From GCA-2733415 sp965178655 (GTDB lineage: Bacteria > Bacteroidota > Bacteroidia > Flavobacteriales > Flavobacteriaceae), in assembly GCA_965178655.1 (NCBI GenBank), contig OZ238266.1, positions 1 to 64,000 on the forward strand: DNA of 64,000 nucleotides, written 5' to 3'. The notes under the pieces are model-generated. The model saw only the letters and a list, made by a program, of their open reading frames with translations. It was not told where the DNA came from and did not search any database. Below, one piece after another: positions 24,009 through 33,622 of this stretch; the first letter of the stretch is position 1; every line of letters begins with the position of its first letter. The translations under genes were made by a program, and so were the position numbers.

Positions 24009-24977
24009 TTATATGATACCTTCTTTAACTAAGTCGTGTATGTGTACAACACCTTGATATTGGTTGTTGTCTTGGATAAGTAATTGCGATATATTGTTTT
24101 CCTCTAGTACTTCTTTAGCCTGAATTGCCATAGCATTGCTATTTAATGTCTTTGGGTTTTTAGACATGATATCTCGAGCTGTTAAGTCGTTAAAATCAGT
24201 TGTTTTAACAAGCATACGCCTTAAGTCACCATCAGTAATAATACCAATAATTTTTTGTTGCGCATCAATTACTGCAGTAACGCCTAATCGTTTTTTTGAA
24301 ATCTCAAGAATAACCTCTTTTATGTTAGCACTTTCGGTAACCGAAGGTTTTTCGTTTTTTAAAATTATATCACTAACACGTAAATACAAGCGTTTTCCTA
24401 AAGCGCCACCGGGGTGATACTTTGCAAAATCACTACTAGTAAAATCTTTAAGCTTTAATAAAGATACCGCTAGAGCATCTCCCATAACCAGCTGGGCAGT
24501 TGTACTTGTTGTTGGTGCTAAATTATTTGGGCAAGCTTCTTTTTCGGCGTAGGCATGTAATACAAAATTTGCTTCAGAGCCTAAAAAAGAATTTCTGTTA
24601 GAGGTGATAGCAATTAAGGTGTTTCCGCCTTTTTTTATAAGTGGTACAAGCACTTTTATCTCAGGTGTATTACCACTTTTAGAAATACAAATTACCGTAT
24701 CGTTTTGTTGTACAGCGCCTAAGTCGCCATGAATAGCGTCTGCCGCATGCATAAAAATAGCAGGTGTTCCGGTAGAGTTTAAAGTGGCTACAATTTTAGT
24801 AGCAATGTTGGCACTTTTTCCAATACCAGATATAACAACCCTACCTTTAGAGTTGTATATGTGTGCTACCGCTTCTGCAAATTCAGTATCAATACTATTT
24901 GTAAGGTTAGCAATGACTTGTTGTTCAAGCTGAACAGTGTGCTTAGCTGTTTCAATGATTTCTGTTAAAATGCTCAC
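24009..24977 (-). CDS. kdsD: D-arabinose 5-phosphate isomerase (KpsF/GutQ family)
   Basis: The 322-residue protein has an SIS domain in its first half (SKGRVVISGIGKSANIATKI, FMHAADAIHGDLG and CISKSGNTPEIKVL) and a pair of CBS domains in its second half (residues 200-320). It converts ribulose 5-phosphate to arabinose 5-phosphate, the first step to Kdo for lipopolysaccharide. Its start codon is GTG at 24975-24977, since no nearby ATG fits. The gene is divergent from recQ, with a 244-base AT-rich spacer, and leads the kdsD-tatC-lptB unit. Confidence 0.93.
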   Translation of the reverse strand: MSILTEIIETAKHTVQLEQQVIANLTNSIDTEFAEAVAHIYNSKGRVVISGIGKSANIATKIVATLNSTGTPAIFMHAADAIHGDLGAVQQNDTVICISKSGNTPEIKVLVPLIKKGGNTLIAITSNRNSFLGSEANFVLHAYAEKEACPNNLAPTTSTTAQLVMGDALAVSLLKLKDFTSSDFAKYHPGGALGKRLYLRVSDIILKNEKPSVTESANIKEVILEISKKRLGVTAVIDAQQKIIGIITDGDLRRMLVKTTDFNDLTARDIMSKNPKTLNSNAMAIQAKEVLEENNISQLLIQDNNQYQGVVHIHDLVKEGII

Positions 24978-25221
24978 GGTTTTAATTTTAAAATAACGGT
25001 TATTACTGCAATTTTTTAATGCTACTAAAAATGGTACTTGTAGTAAAGCAAAAAAACATTTTTTTTATAAAAATATGTCGCTGAATCTAAATAAAATAGT
25101 ACCTTTAATTTTCTCAAACGAAATTACTCTATTTTTATCATATACGTAATCGTAAAGTTAAAAAAGTTGTATTTTTTTTAAGATTAAAATAAAATTAGCA
25201 CACCAACACAAAACTAACACG

Positions 25222-27423
25222 ATGGATTTTGATCAGATTGACTTACATGCCTCTCTAAAAAAACATTTTGGTTTCTCGCAGTTTAAAGGATTACAGGAGT
25301 CTGTAATTAAAAATGTTCTTCAGAATAACAATTCATTTGTTATTATGGCAACAGGAGGCGGAAAATCATTATGCTTTCAATTACCAGCTTTAATGAAAGA
25401 AGGCACCGCAATTGTTGTATCTCCCTTAATTGCTTTAATGAAAAACCAAGTAGATGCCATACGTAGTATATCTTCCGAAAGAGGAATAGCGCATGTATTG
25501 AACTCATCATTAACCAAAACCGAAATTAAACAGGTAAAAGAAGATATTACCAACGGTATAACAAAATTGTTATATGTAGCACCAGAATCACTTACTAAAG
25601 AAGAAAATGTACAGTTTTTACGCTCTGTACCTATTTCTTTTATTGCGATTGATGAGGCGCATTGTATTTCTGAATGGGGGCATGATTTTAGGCCAGAATA
25701 TAGAAATTTACGTACAATAATAGAAAAAATAGATGCTAGTATTTCAATAATAGCATTAACAGCAACAGCAACTCCAAAAGTTCAAGAAGATATTATTAAG
25801 AACTTAGGTATGCCTGAGGCAAAAGTGTTTAAGGCGTCGTTTAATAGACCAAACTTGTTTTATGAAGTGCGTCCGAAAACAAAAAATGTAGATGCAGATA
25901 TCATCCGTTTTATAAAACAAAACGAAGGAAAAAGTGGTATTGTATATTGCTTAAGCAGAAAACGAGTTGAAGAATTAGCACAAGTATTACAGGTAAATGG
26001 TTTAAAAGCACTGCCATATCATGCAGGCTTAGATTCAAAAACAAGAGCCAAGCATCAAGACATGTTTTTAATGGAAGATACAGATGTTGTTGTTGCAACA
26101 ATAGCTTTTGGTATGGGAATAGACAAGCCAGATGTTCGTTTTGTAATACACCATGATATACCTAAAAGTATTGAAAGCTATTACCAAGAAACAGGAAGAG
26201 CAGGGCGAGATGGCGGTGAAGGCCATTGTTTGGCTTATTATGCCTATAAAGATATTGAAAAACTAGAGAAGTTTATGGCAAACAAACCTGTTGCTGAGCA
26301 AGAAATTGGTCATGCACTATTACAGGAAATGGTGGCATATTCTGAAACTTCAATGTCAAGAAGGAAGTTTATACTACATTATTTTGGTGAAGATTTTGAT
26401 GATGTTAATGGAGAAGGGGCCGATATGGATGATAACATGCGGAACCCTAAAAAACAACATGAAGCACAACAAGAATTATTATTGGTTTTAAACGCTATTG
26501 TAGAAACTAAAGAAAAATATAAATCAAAAGATTTAGTAAGTACACTTAGAGGCGAAAAAAACGCATTATTATCATCTCATAAGACCGATTTAAAATCCTG
26601 CTTTGGTACAGGGAGGCACAAGGAGGCTGTGTATTGGATGGCATTAATACGCCAAGCACTTGTAGCTAAATATATTAAAAAAGATATTGAAACCTATGGT
26701 GTAATTCGCATTACAGAATTAGGAAAAAGTTATATCAATGCGCCAAAAAGCTTTATGATGACAGAAGATCATTTGTATACCCAAGAGGGAGCAGATGGTA
26801 TTATAACGGCTTCAAAAAGTTCAGGTGCTATAGCAGACAAACAACTCATGGCAATGCTTAAAAGCTTGCGAAAAAAAGTGGCACATAAATTAGGGGTTCC
26901 CCCGTTTATTGTTTTTCAAGACCCGTCTTTAGATGATATGGCGCTAAAATACCCAATGAGTATAGACGAGCTTAAAAATGTGCATGGTGTAGGAGAGGGT
27001 AAGGCAAAAAAATACGGTAAGGAATTTATTAAACTTATTAGCACTTATGTAAGTGATAATGATATTATGCGTCCGGATGATTTTGTAGTAAAAAGCACAG
27101 GAGTCAACTCTGGCTTAAAACTCTATATTATTCAAAATGTAGATAGAAAATTACCACTAACAGATATTTCTCAATCAAAAGGAATGACAATGTTAGAGTT
27201 AATTAAGACTATGGAAGGTATTGTGTATTCAGGTACCAAGCTAAATATTAATTATTGGATTGATGATCATTTTGATGAAGACCAACAAGAAGATATGCAT
27301 GAGTATTTTATGGAAGCAGAAACCGAAGATATTTCTGATGCGGTAGAAGAGTTTGAAGGCGAATATGAGGAAGAAGATTTACGATTATACAGGGTTAAGT
27401 TTATTAGTGAAGTCGCTAATTAA
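25222..27423 (+). CDS. recQ: ATP-dependent DNA helicase RecQ
   Basis: The 733-residue protein has both RecA domains: Walker A MATGGGKSLCFQLPA near residue 42, DEAH in FIAIDEAHCISEWGHDFRPE near 141, and QETGRAGRDGGEGHCLAYY in domain 2. The RQC region follows, then an HRDC domain near 550-615 (PPFIVFQDPSLDDMALKYP and VHGVGEGKAKKYG). The C-terminal 100 residues after HRDC are acidic, an extension beyond the E. coli length (about 610). RecQ unwinds DNA in 3'-5' direction for recombination repair. pabB, tilS, dsbD and the SPFH gene follow on the same strand with short gaps. Confidence 0.96.
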   Translation: MDFDQIDLHASLKKHFGFSQFKGLQESVIKNVLQNNNSFVIMATGGGKSLCFQLPALMKEGTAIVVSPLIALMKNQVDAIRSISSERGIAHVLNSSLTKTEIKQVKEDITNGITKLLYVAPESLTKEENVQFLRSVPISFIAIDEAHCISEWGHDFRPEYRNLRTIIEKIDASISIIALTATATPKVQEDIIKNLGMPEAKVFKASFNRPNLFYEVRPKTKNVDADIIRFIKQNEGKSGIVYCLSRKRVEELAQVLQVNGLKALPYHAGLDSKTRAKHQDMFLMEDTDVVVATIAFGMGIDKPDVRFVIHHDIPKSIESYYQETGRAGRDGGEGHCLAYYAYKDIEKLEKFMANKPVAEQEIGHALLQEMVAYSETSMSRRKFILHYFGEDFDDVNGEGADMDDNMRNPKKQHEAQQELLLVLNAIVETKEKYKSKDLVSTLRGEKNALLSSHKTDLKSCFGTGRHKEAVYWMALIRQALVAKYIKKDIETYGVIRITELGKSYINAPKSFMMTEDHLYTQEGADGIITASKSSGAIADKQLMAMLKSLRKKVAHKLGVPPFIVFQDPSLDDMALKYPMSIDELKNVHGVGEGKAKKYGKEFIKLISTYVSDNDIMRPDDFVVKSTGVNSGLKLYIIQNVDRKLPLTDISQSKGMTMLELIKTMEGIVYSGTKLNINYWIDDHFDEDQQEDMHEYFMEAETEDISDAVEEFEGEYEEEDLRLYRVKFISEVAN

Positions 27424-27452
27424 AAGGTGTTTTACCATTAAAAATATGACTA

Positions 27453-28742
27453 TTGAGGATTTGTAAAAAAATATTGCTTCCAGAAAACCACACTATTAAA
27501 GCAAAATTACTACAGTGGAGCCAACAATTTAGAGAGGTTGTTTGGTTAGATTCAAATCAACACCAACATCAATACGGTGTTTATGATGCAATACTTGCTG
27601 TAGATGCTTTTACAATACTACAAACCGATAGTGTTAATGCTTTTGATGCTTTACAAGAATATCAAACAATTACAAAAGATTGGCTATTTGGCTATTTGAG
27701 TTACGACTTAAAATATGACACCGAAAAGTTAGCGTCTAACAATAGTGATCATTTAGATTTTCCAGAATTGTTTTTCTTTCAACCTAAAAAGTTGTTTTTC
27801 TTAAAAGGGAATGATTTAGAAATTAGATACCTAAACGCTGTAGATGATGAGTTAGAAGATGATTATAAAGACATTACTGCATTAACTTTAGATCAAAAAA
27901 CAGCAGCAACAACAGTAGCATTACAGGCAAGAATTGCAAAAAACGCTTATGTAGAGAAATTTCAGAAAATCCATGACCATATTTGTAGAGGTGACATTTA
28001 TGAAATGAATTTTTGTCAAGAATTTTTTGCTAACAATACAACAATACAACCGTTAACAGTTTTCAAAAACCTAAACGCAATATCAAATCCACCATTTGCA
28101 GCTTTTCTAAAACTAGACGATAAATATGTATTATCAGCTTCACCAGAACGATATATTCAAAAGAAAGGATATAAACTTATATCACAGCCTATAAAAGGAA
28201 CAGCAAAGCGATCTGAGAATAGTACTATTGATGCACAGCTAAAATCTGATTTGGAACACAATGAAAAAGAACGTTCCGAAAACATTATGATTGTTGATTT
28301 GGTTAGAAATGACTTGTCAAAAACAGCGCTCAAAGGAACTGTTCAGGTGCCAGAATTATGTAAAGTATATTCTTTTGATCAGGTGCATCAAATGATTAGT
28401 ACGGTACAATCTGAAATTTCACCAGAAACAAATCCTGTAGAAGTACTTAGAACTACTTATCCAATGGGTAGTATGACAGGTGCTCCAAAGGTGGCTGCAA
28501 TGAAAATTATTGAAACAATAGAAGAGACAAAACGAAGTGTATATTCTGGAGCAATCGGGTATTTTACCCCAGAAAACGATTTTGATTTTAACGTGGTAAT
28601 ACGTAGTATTCTATACAACAAAAGTAATGCTTATGTATCCTACTCGGTAGGAGGCGCAATAACTGCTAAATCTACTGCAGAAGGCGAGTATAAAGAATGT
28701 CTGTTAAAAGCTGCTGCCATGCAAAAAGCACTATTAAATTAA
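27453..28742 (+). CDS. pabB: Aminodeoxychorismate synthase component I / anthranilate synthase component I family
   Basis: The 429-residue protein has the chorismate-binding domain in its last 270 residues: GDIYEMNFCQEFF, LISQPIKGTAKR near 240, DLVRNDLSKTA and YPMGSMTGAPKVAAM near 335. PIKGTAKR, as here, is the PabB-type variant, in which the Lys supports aminodeoxychorismate formation for folate. No glutaminase domain is fused. The start is most likely TTG at 27453 (MRICKKILL), because a TGA precedes it in frame and no ATG fits. The gene follows recQ by 29 bases and precedes tilS by 4. Confidence 0.88.
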   Translation: MRICKKILLPENHTIKAKLLQWSQQFREVVWLDSNQHQHQYGVYDAILAVDAFTILQTDSVNAFDALQEYQTITKDWLFGYLSYDLKYDTEKLASNNSDHLDFPELFFFQPKKLFFLKGNDLEIRYLNAVDDELEDDYKDITALTLDQKTAATTVALQARIAKNAYVEKFQKIHDHICRGDIYEMNFCQEFFANNTTIQPLTVFKNLNAISNPPFAAFLKLDDKYVLSASPERYIQKKGYKLISQPIKGTAKRSENSTIDAQLKSDLEHNEKERSENIMIVDLVRNDLSKTALKGTVQVPELCKVYSFDQVHQMISTVQSEISPETNPVEVLRTTYPMGSMTGAPKVAAMKIIETIEETKRSVYSGAIGYFTPENDFDFNVVIRSILYNKSNAYVSYSVGGAITAKSTAEGEYKECLLKAAAMQKALLN

Positions 28743-28746
28743 GTCA

Positions 28747-30054
28747 ATGTTAGAAAAATTCAGATTACATATACAACAAAACCTTCCCTTTTTAACTAAA
28801 GGAAAAGTGCTAGTTGCTATATCTGGAGGTATTGATAGTGTTGTTTTAGCACATATATTACATAAATTACAGATTCAGTTTTCTTTAGCACATTGTAATT
28901 TTAAATTACGAGAAGAAGATTCCGATAAAGATGAGGTTTTTGTACAGCACTTGGCTGTAGAGTTAGGTGTGCCTTGTCATAACATTTCTTTTCAAACAAA
29001 AGAATATGCTAAAAAAAACCAGCTATCTACACAAATGGCCGCACGTGAATTGCGTTATAATTGGTTTAAAGAACTGCAAGAAGAACAAAGTTATAGCTAT
29101 GTGTTAACTGCACACCATGCCAATGATAACCTAGAAACACAATTAATTAATCTCACCCGTGGCTGTAGCTTAAACGGCTTAACAGGTATTCCTGAGATAA
29201 ACGGAACTGTTGTTAGACCGCTATTGCCATTTACAAGAAGCGAGATAGAGCAGTTTACAATTGCATATGCAATTCAATGGAGAGAAGACGAAAGTAATGC
29301 TTCAACAAAGTATGTTAGAAATAAAATCAGACATGATGTTATTCCGGAGTTACAGGAATTAAATCCGCAATTAATATCAACATTTAATACACATTTGGCT
29401 TACCTTAAGAAAGAGCATAATGTTTTAAAATTTCACTTAGAGCAGATTAAAAATGAATTATGTATTGAGGGAGACTTTTTACAAATTGATATAAAAAAAC
29501 TACAGAAATACCCAGATTACGAAGTGTATCTACGTTATATATTACTTCCTTATCAGTTTACAGACTGGAAAGCAATACATGATATGTGTACAGCACAATC
29601 AGGAAAAGTAAGCTATTCCAAAACACATAAATTGTTAAAAGATAGAAATTATTTAGTAGTTTCTAATAAAAATCAAGAGCGCACAACATCTGTTACAAAT
29701 GTGCTTGAGACAGATAGTGCAGTAAACTACCCTGTAGCATTAGACTTTAAAAAAGTATTAGCAAATAAAGAATCAAGCTTAACAAATGTTTTTGTTGATG
29801 CCGATAAGCTAAATTACCCTTTGCAAATTAGAAAAAAACGAGATGGCGACTATTTTTATCCTGCCGGAATGAACGGAAAAAAGAAGTTAAGTAAGTATTT
29901 TAAAGATGAAAAGCTATCTTTGTTCGAGAAAGAAGCCATTTGGTTACTTTGTGATGCAAAAAATACAATCATTTGGATTATCGGAAAACGTTTAGATGCA
30001 CGGTTTGATGTTTCAAAACACACAAAAAATATTTTAAGAATCACCCAAAATTAA
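28747..30054 (+). CDS. tilS: tRNA(Ile)-lysidine synthase TilS
   Basis: The 435-residue protein has the PP-loop motif SGGIDS at 26-31 and YVLTAHHANDNLETQLINLT near 118, the TilS signature. It converts C34 of the AUA-decoding tRNA-Ile to lysidine. The C-terminal region (RDGDYFYPAGMNGKKKLSKY and IIGKRLDARFDVS) is the TilS_C domain. TilS is needed to read AUA codons, which are frequent in this AT-rich genome. It sits 4 bases after pabB and 18 before dsbD in one transcript. Confidence 0.95.
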   Translation: MLEKFRLHIQQNLPFLTKGKVLVAISGGIDSVVLAHILHKLQIQFSLAHCNFKLREEDSDKDEVFVQHLAVELGVPCHNISFQTKEYAKKNQLSTQMAARELRYNWFKELQEEQSYSYVLTAHHANDNLETQLINLTRGCSLNGLTGIPEINGTVVRPLLPFTRSEIEQFTIAYAIQWREDESNASTKYVRNKIRHDVIPELQELNPQLISTFNTHLAYLKKEHNVLKFHLEQIKNELCIEGDFLQIDIKKLQKYPDYEVYLRYILLPYQFTDWKAIHDMCTAQSGKVSYSKTHKLLKDRNYLVVSNKNQERTTSVTNVLETDSAVNYPVALDFKKVLANKESSLTNVFVDADKLNYPLQIRKKRDGDYFYPAGMNGKKKLSKYFKDEKLSLFEKEAIWLLCDAKNTIIWIIGKRLDARFDVSKHTKNILRITQN

Positions 30055-30072
30055 TTATAAATAAACCTACCA

Positions 30073-32061
30073 ATGAAAAAAATCTATCTTGCAATAACAC
30101 TACTGTTTACGGTGTTTTTTGCACAAGCACAGTTAGTAGAGCCTGTAAAATGGTCTGCCGCAGTTGAGAAAATATCCGATACAGAGTATAATTTAATATA
30201 CAATGCCACTATTGAAGAGCACTGGCATCTATACTCTCAGCACCTTCCTGAAGGCGGTGCACTACCAACCGAGTTTTTTTATGATGAAGAGCAATTAGGT
30301 AAAACCTTTGAGTTAGTAGCTAAAACTGCTGCCGAAAGTAAAACCATTACCAAATACGATAAAGTATTTGAGATGGATATGACCTTTTTTGATAATAATG
30401 CAACCTTAGTACAACGCATAAAACTATTAGACAGTTCAGTAACATCTATTGCAGGAGAAGTATCATACCAATCTTGCGATGATGAAAAATGTTTATTCGA
30501 TTCTAAAGAGTTAATATTTAACTTAAGTACAGCACCAGTGGTAACGCCAGCTAATGATACTTATGTAAAGTTAGGCGGAGAGGGGGTGAAATCTGTAAAC
30601 ATAGAAAACATTAAGGCTACGGAAACAGATACAGAAGAAGAGAGCGGTTTATTAACCTTGTTTATTTTAAGCTTTTTAGGAGGATTGGCTGCATTATTTA
30701 CACCATGTGTATTCCCGATGATACCAATGACAGTTAGTTTCTTTACCAAGCAAAGTAAGACAAAATCAGCAGGAATTAGAAATGCAATTATTTACGGATT
30801 AGCAATTATTATACTATATGTATTATTAGGAACAGTTATTACAGCAATATTTGGTGCTGATGCCTTAAATGCACTTTCCACAAACCCATGGTTTAACATT
30901 ATATTCTTTATATTATTAGTTGTGTTTGCGGTATCTTTTTTAGGTGCTTTTGAAATTATGTTGCCAAACTCTTGGGCTAATAAAGTAGATAGTCAAGCAG
31001 ATAGAGGCGGATTAATAGGTATCTTTTTCATGGCATTAGCATTAGCTATAGTGTCGTTTTCATGTACCGGTCCAATTGTAGGAACAGCTTTAGTTGCAGC
31101 ATCAACTCAAGGTGGTATAGCACCTATACTAAGTATGTTTGGGTTTTCATTAGCAATAGCATTACCATTTGCATTATTTGCGGCTTTTCCAGGATGGCTA
31201 AATTCATTGCCAAAATCTGGAGGTTGGCTAAATACAGTAAAAGTAGTATTAGGATTTTTAGAGTTAGCACTAGCCTTTAAGTTCTTATCAAATGCAGATC
31301 TGGTATTAGACACCCACTATCTAGAAAGAGAATTGTTTTTAGCTATTTGGATTGCAATATTTGGCTTGTTAGCATTATACTTATTTGGTAAAATACAATT
31401 GCCACATGATTCGCCAGTACAACATCTTTCGGTAGGAAGATTTAGCTTAGGTTTAATTACATTAATATTTACCATTTACTTAATACCCGGACTTTGGGGA
31501 GCACCTTTAAAGTTAATTAGCGGATTCCCACCACCAATGAACTATAGTGAATCGCCTTATGGTGTAGGGTTTACAAAACTAGGTAGCGGTGGTTTAACAC
31601 AAGAAATTTTGCCAGAAGAAGCACATTTAGGACCGCAAAATATACCGTCTTTTCATGACTATGAAACAGGCTTGGCATATGCCAAAAAAGTTGGAAAACC
31701 TGTTTTAATTGATTTTACAGGAAAAGCCTGTGTAAATTGTAGAAAAATGGAAGAAAAAGTATGGTCTGAAGATAAAATTTTAGATAAACTAAAGAATGAT
31801 GTTGTATTGATATCATTATATGTCGATTTTACAGAAAAGCTACCAAAAGAAGAGCAATACGTTTCAGAAACAACAGGTAAAAAAATAAAGACAGTTGGTA
31901 ATAAATGGAGTGATTTTCAGATAAGTAAATACAAAGCAAATGCACAACCATACTATGTATTAATGGATCATGATGAAAACAACTTAATTAAACCAGTTGG
32001 CTACACCCCAGATGCCGATGAATATAACGCTTGGCTGAAAGAAGGTATATCTAAATTTTAA
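30073..32061 (+). CDS. dsbD: Thiol:disulfide interchange protein DsbD (protein-disulfide reductase)
   Basis: The 662-residue protein has a signal peptide (residues 1-19) and an N-terminal periplasmic domain with Cys135 and Cys140 in SCDDEKC. A membrane domain of about eight helices has Cys212 in FTPCVFPMIPMT and Cys331 in FSCTGPIVGT. The C-terminal thioredoxin-like domain has KACVNCRK with Cys553 and Cys556. All three cysteine pairs of the electron relay are present. It carries reducing power from cytoplasmic thioredoxin to periplasmic proteins. The gene follows tilS closely; the SPFH gene comes 37 bases later. Confidence 0.95.
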   Translation: MKKIYLAITLLFTVFFAQAQLVEPVKWSAAVEKISDTEYNLIYNATIEEHWHLYSQHLPEGGALPTEFFYDEEQLGKTFELVAKTAAESKTITKYDKVFEMDMTFFDNNATLVQRIKLLDSSVTSIAGEVSYQSCDDEKCLFDSKELIFNLSTAPVVTPANDTYVKLGGEGVKSVNIENIKATETDTEEESGLLTLFILSFLGGLAALFTPCVFPMIPMTVSFFTKQSKTKSAGIRNAIIYGLAIIILYVLLGTVITAIFGADALNALSTNPWFNIIFFILLVVFAVSFLGAFEIMLPNSWANKVDSQADRGGLIGIFFMALALAIVSFSCTGPIVGTALVAASTQGGIAPILSMFGFSLAIALPFALFAAFPGWLNSLPKSGGWLNTVKVVLGFLELALAFKFLSNADLVLDTHYLERELFLAIWIAIFGLLALYLFGKIQLPHDSPVQHLSVGRFSLGLITLIFTIYLIPGLWGAPLKLISGFPPPMNYSESPYGVGFTKLGSGGLTQEILPEEAHLGPQNIPSFHDYETGLAYAKKVGKPVLIDFTGKACVNCRKMEEKVWSEDKILDKLKNDVVLISLYVDFTEKLPKEEQYVSETTGKKIKTVGNKWSDFQISKYKANAQPYYVLMDHDENNLIKPVGYTPDADEYNAWLKEGISKF

Positions 32062-32098
32062 TATACATAATACAATCTATAAACTTAAATAAATTATT

Positions 32099-33442
32099 AT
32101 GCTCACAACTTTAGGAATATTACTAATCATTATCGGACTAGGAACAATTGTGTTAAGTCCGCTACTAAAAACAAATGCAGTACTAAATTGGTTTACTAAA
32201 AAAAGAAGTATTCAAATAACCCTTTTAGGACTTGCAATGAGTATTGTTACAGGAATATTTTTCTATGCAGATGCAGGAACAGCCTATGCCGTTCAGTTTG
32301 TAACAGGAGGCGATAAAATGATTACTACACAAGGAATTAAATTAAAATGGTGGGGAAGAATTATTCCATTATCATATGAGACATCTATTAAAGATATTAT
32401 TGTAGATCATGTAGATGAATTACCAGGAAATGATCAAGGTGTCTATAATAGAAAAGCCCAAAAATGGGAATTTAGCGATGCCATAAAAGCAGAAATTAGT
32501 ACCTCTGTAATTGTAGGGGTTAACATTAATAATGAGGAGGTCTTTTTAAATATGGCAGACAGAAACAAAAGTGAAGCCAAGTTAATTTACGGAAGGGTTT
32601 TGCCAAATATTGATGCCGCTATAAAAAATACGTGTAAATTAATGGATGCACAAGACTATATTTCAGGACAAGCTTCAGATTTTGATCGTTATTTTAGAGA
32701 TCAATTAGAAAACGGAATGTATCAAGTAGAGCAGTATTATGAGTCTGAAAATGAAAATGAAATACTTGGAGATACTACAACCGTTAGAAAAATTCAAGTT
32801 AATAAGTCTAGCAAACAAAAAAAGTTTAGAATAAAACGAAATGCTGATGGATCTATTGTAAGAGATGATTCTAACTCATTAAAACAATACGGATTAAAAA
32901 TTTACCAAGCACAAGTAACTGGTATTGATTGGGAAGAGTCTTTTGATGAACGACTTGATTTGCAAAAGAATGAAGTTGCACAAACACAATTAGAAAAGCA
33001 GCAAGCAGAACGCGAATATTATAGAGCAAAAAAGGAAGTTGCAAAAGGAGAGTCTGAAAAAGCAAAAGAACGCGCTCGTTTAGAAAAAATTCAAATTCAA
33101 CAAACTATTGAAGCAGAAACAGAAGCAAAAGTTGCAGAATTTAATTTGATAAAAGAGAAAAAGCAATTTGAGGTTGAAAAGTATAAAGCAAAAAGTAAAA
33201 AAGTTGCTGCCGATGCGCAATATTACGAAAACGCAAAATTAGTTAGTGCAGGATTAACTCCTCAAGAAAAAGCAGAATGGAATTACAAAACTGCTGTAGG
33301 TGTTGCCGGACAAATTAAGAGTTTACAATTGCCCGCTACATATATTGAAGGCTCATCAGGGAGTAAAAACGGATCAAGTCTTTTAGAATCTTTAATTGGA
33401 GCAGATTTGGCTAAAAAAATGATGAATACAGAAGGTAATTAA
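32099..33442 (+). CDS. SPFH/Band 7/PHB domain protein
   Basis: The 447-residue protein has two short N-terminal membrane segments (residues 2-24 and 37-57). A band-7 domain follows (residues 75-300; GIKLKWWGRIIPLSYETSI and TSVIVGVNINNEEVFLNMADRNK). Then a long charged coiled coil runs from about 305 to 385 (QLEKQQAEREYYRAKKEVAK). This is the build of flotillin- or prohibitin-like scaffold proteins that form large membrane rings. The client is unknown. It is the last gene before a strong terminator, so the unit recQ-pabB-tilS-dsbD-SPFH probably ends here. Confidence 0.85.
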   Translation: MLTTLGILLIIIGLGTIVLSPLLKTNAVLNWFTKKRSIQITLLGLAMSIVTGIFFYADAGTAYAVQFVTGGDKMITTQGIKLKWWGRIIPLSYETSIKDIIVDHVDELPGNDQGVYNRKAQKWEFSDAIKAEISTSVIVGVNINNEEVFLNMADRNKSEAKLIYGRVLPNIDAAIKNTCKLMDAQDYISGQASDFDRYFRDQLENGMYQVEQYYESENENEILGDTTTVRKIQVNKSSKQKKFRIKRNADGSIVRDDSNSLKQYGLKIYQAQVTGIDWEESFDERLDLQKNEVAQTQLEKQQAEREYYRAKKEVAKGESEKAKERARLEKIQIQQTIEAETEAKVAEFNLIKEKKQFEVEKYKAKSKKVAADAQYYENAKLVSAGLTPQEKAEWNYKTAVGVAGQIKSLQLPATYIEGSSGSKNGSSLLESLIGADLAKKMMNTEGN

Positions 33443-33455
33443 TATATATAGTTGT

Positions 33456-33494
33456 AACATAAAAAAAGGCGCTTTTAGCGTCTTTTTTTATGTT
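33456..33494. terminator. Terminator after the SPFH gene (17-bp stem)
   Basis: AACAT-A7-GGCGC (33456-33472) pairs with GCGTC-T7-ATGTT (33478-33494) with one G-U pair and a 5-base loop. It is 13 bases after the stop codon and ends the recQ to SPFH unit. Confidence 0.88.
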
Positions 33495-33622
33495 GCTGTT
33501 TTTTTTGTATCTTGATAGGCTATAACATCTATCCCAAAAAGATGTACTCCTTATTATGATGTACACACTGTTTTTTTGTAAAAAAAACAAATGTATACGC
33601 ATGTCATCTAAAACAACAGCCT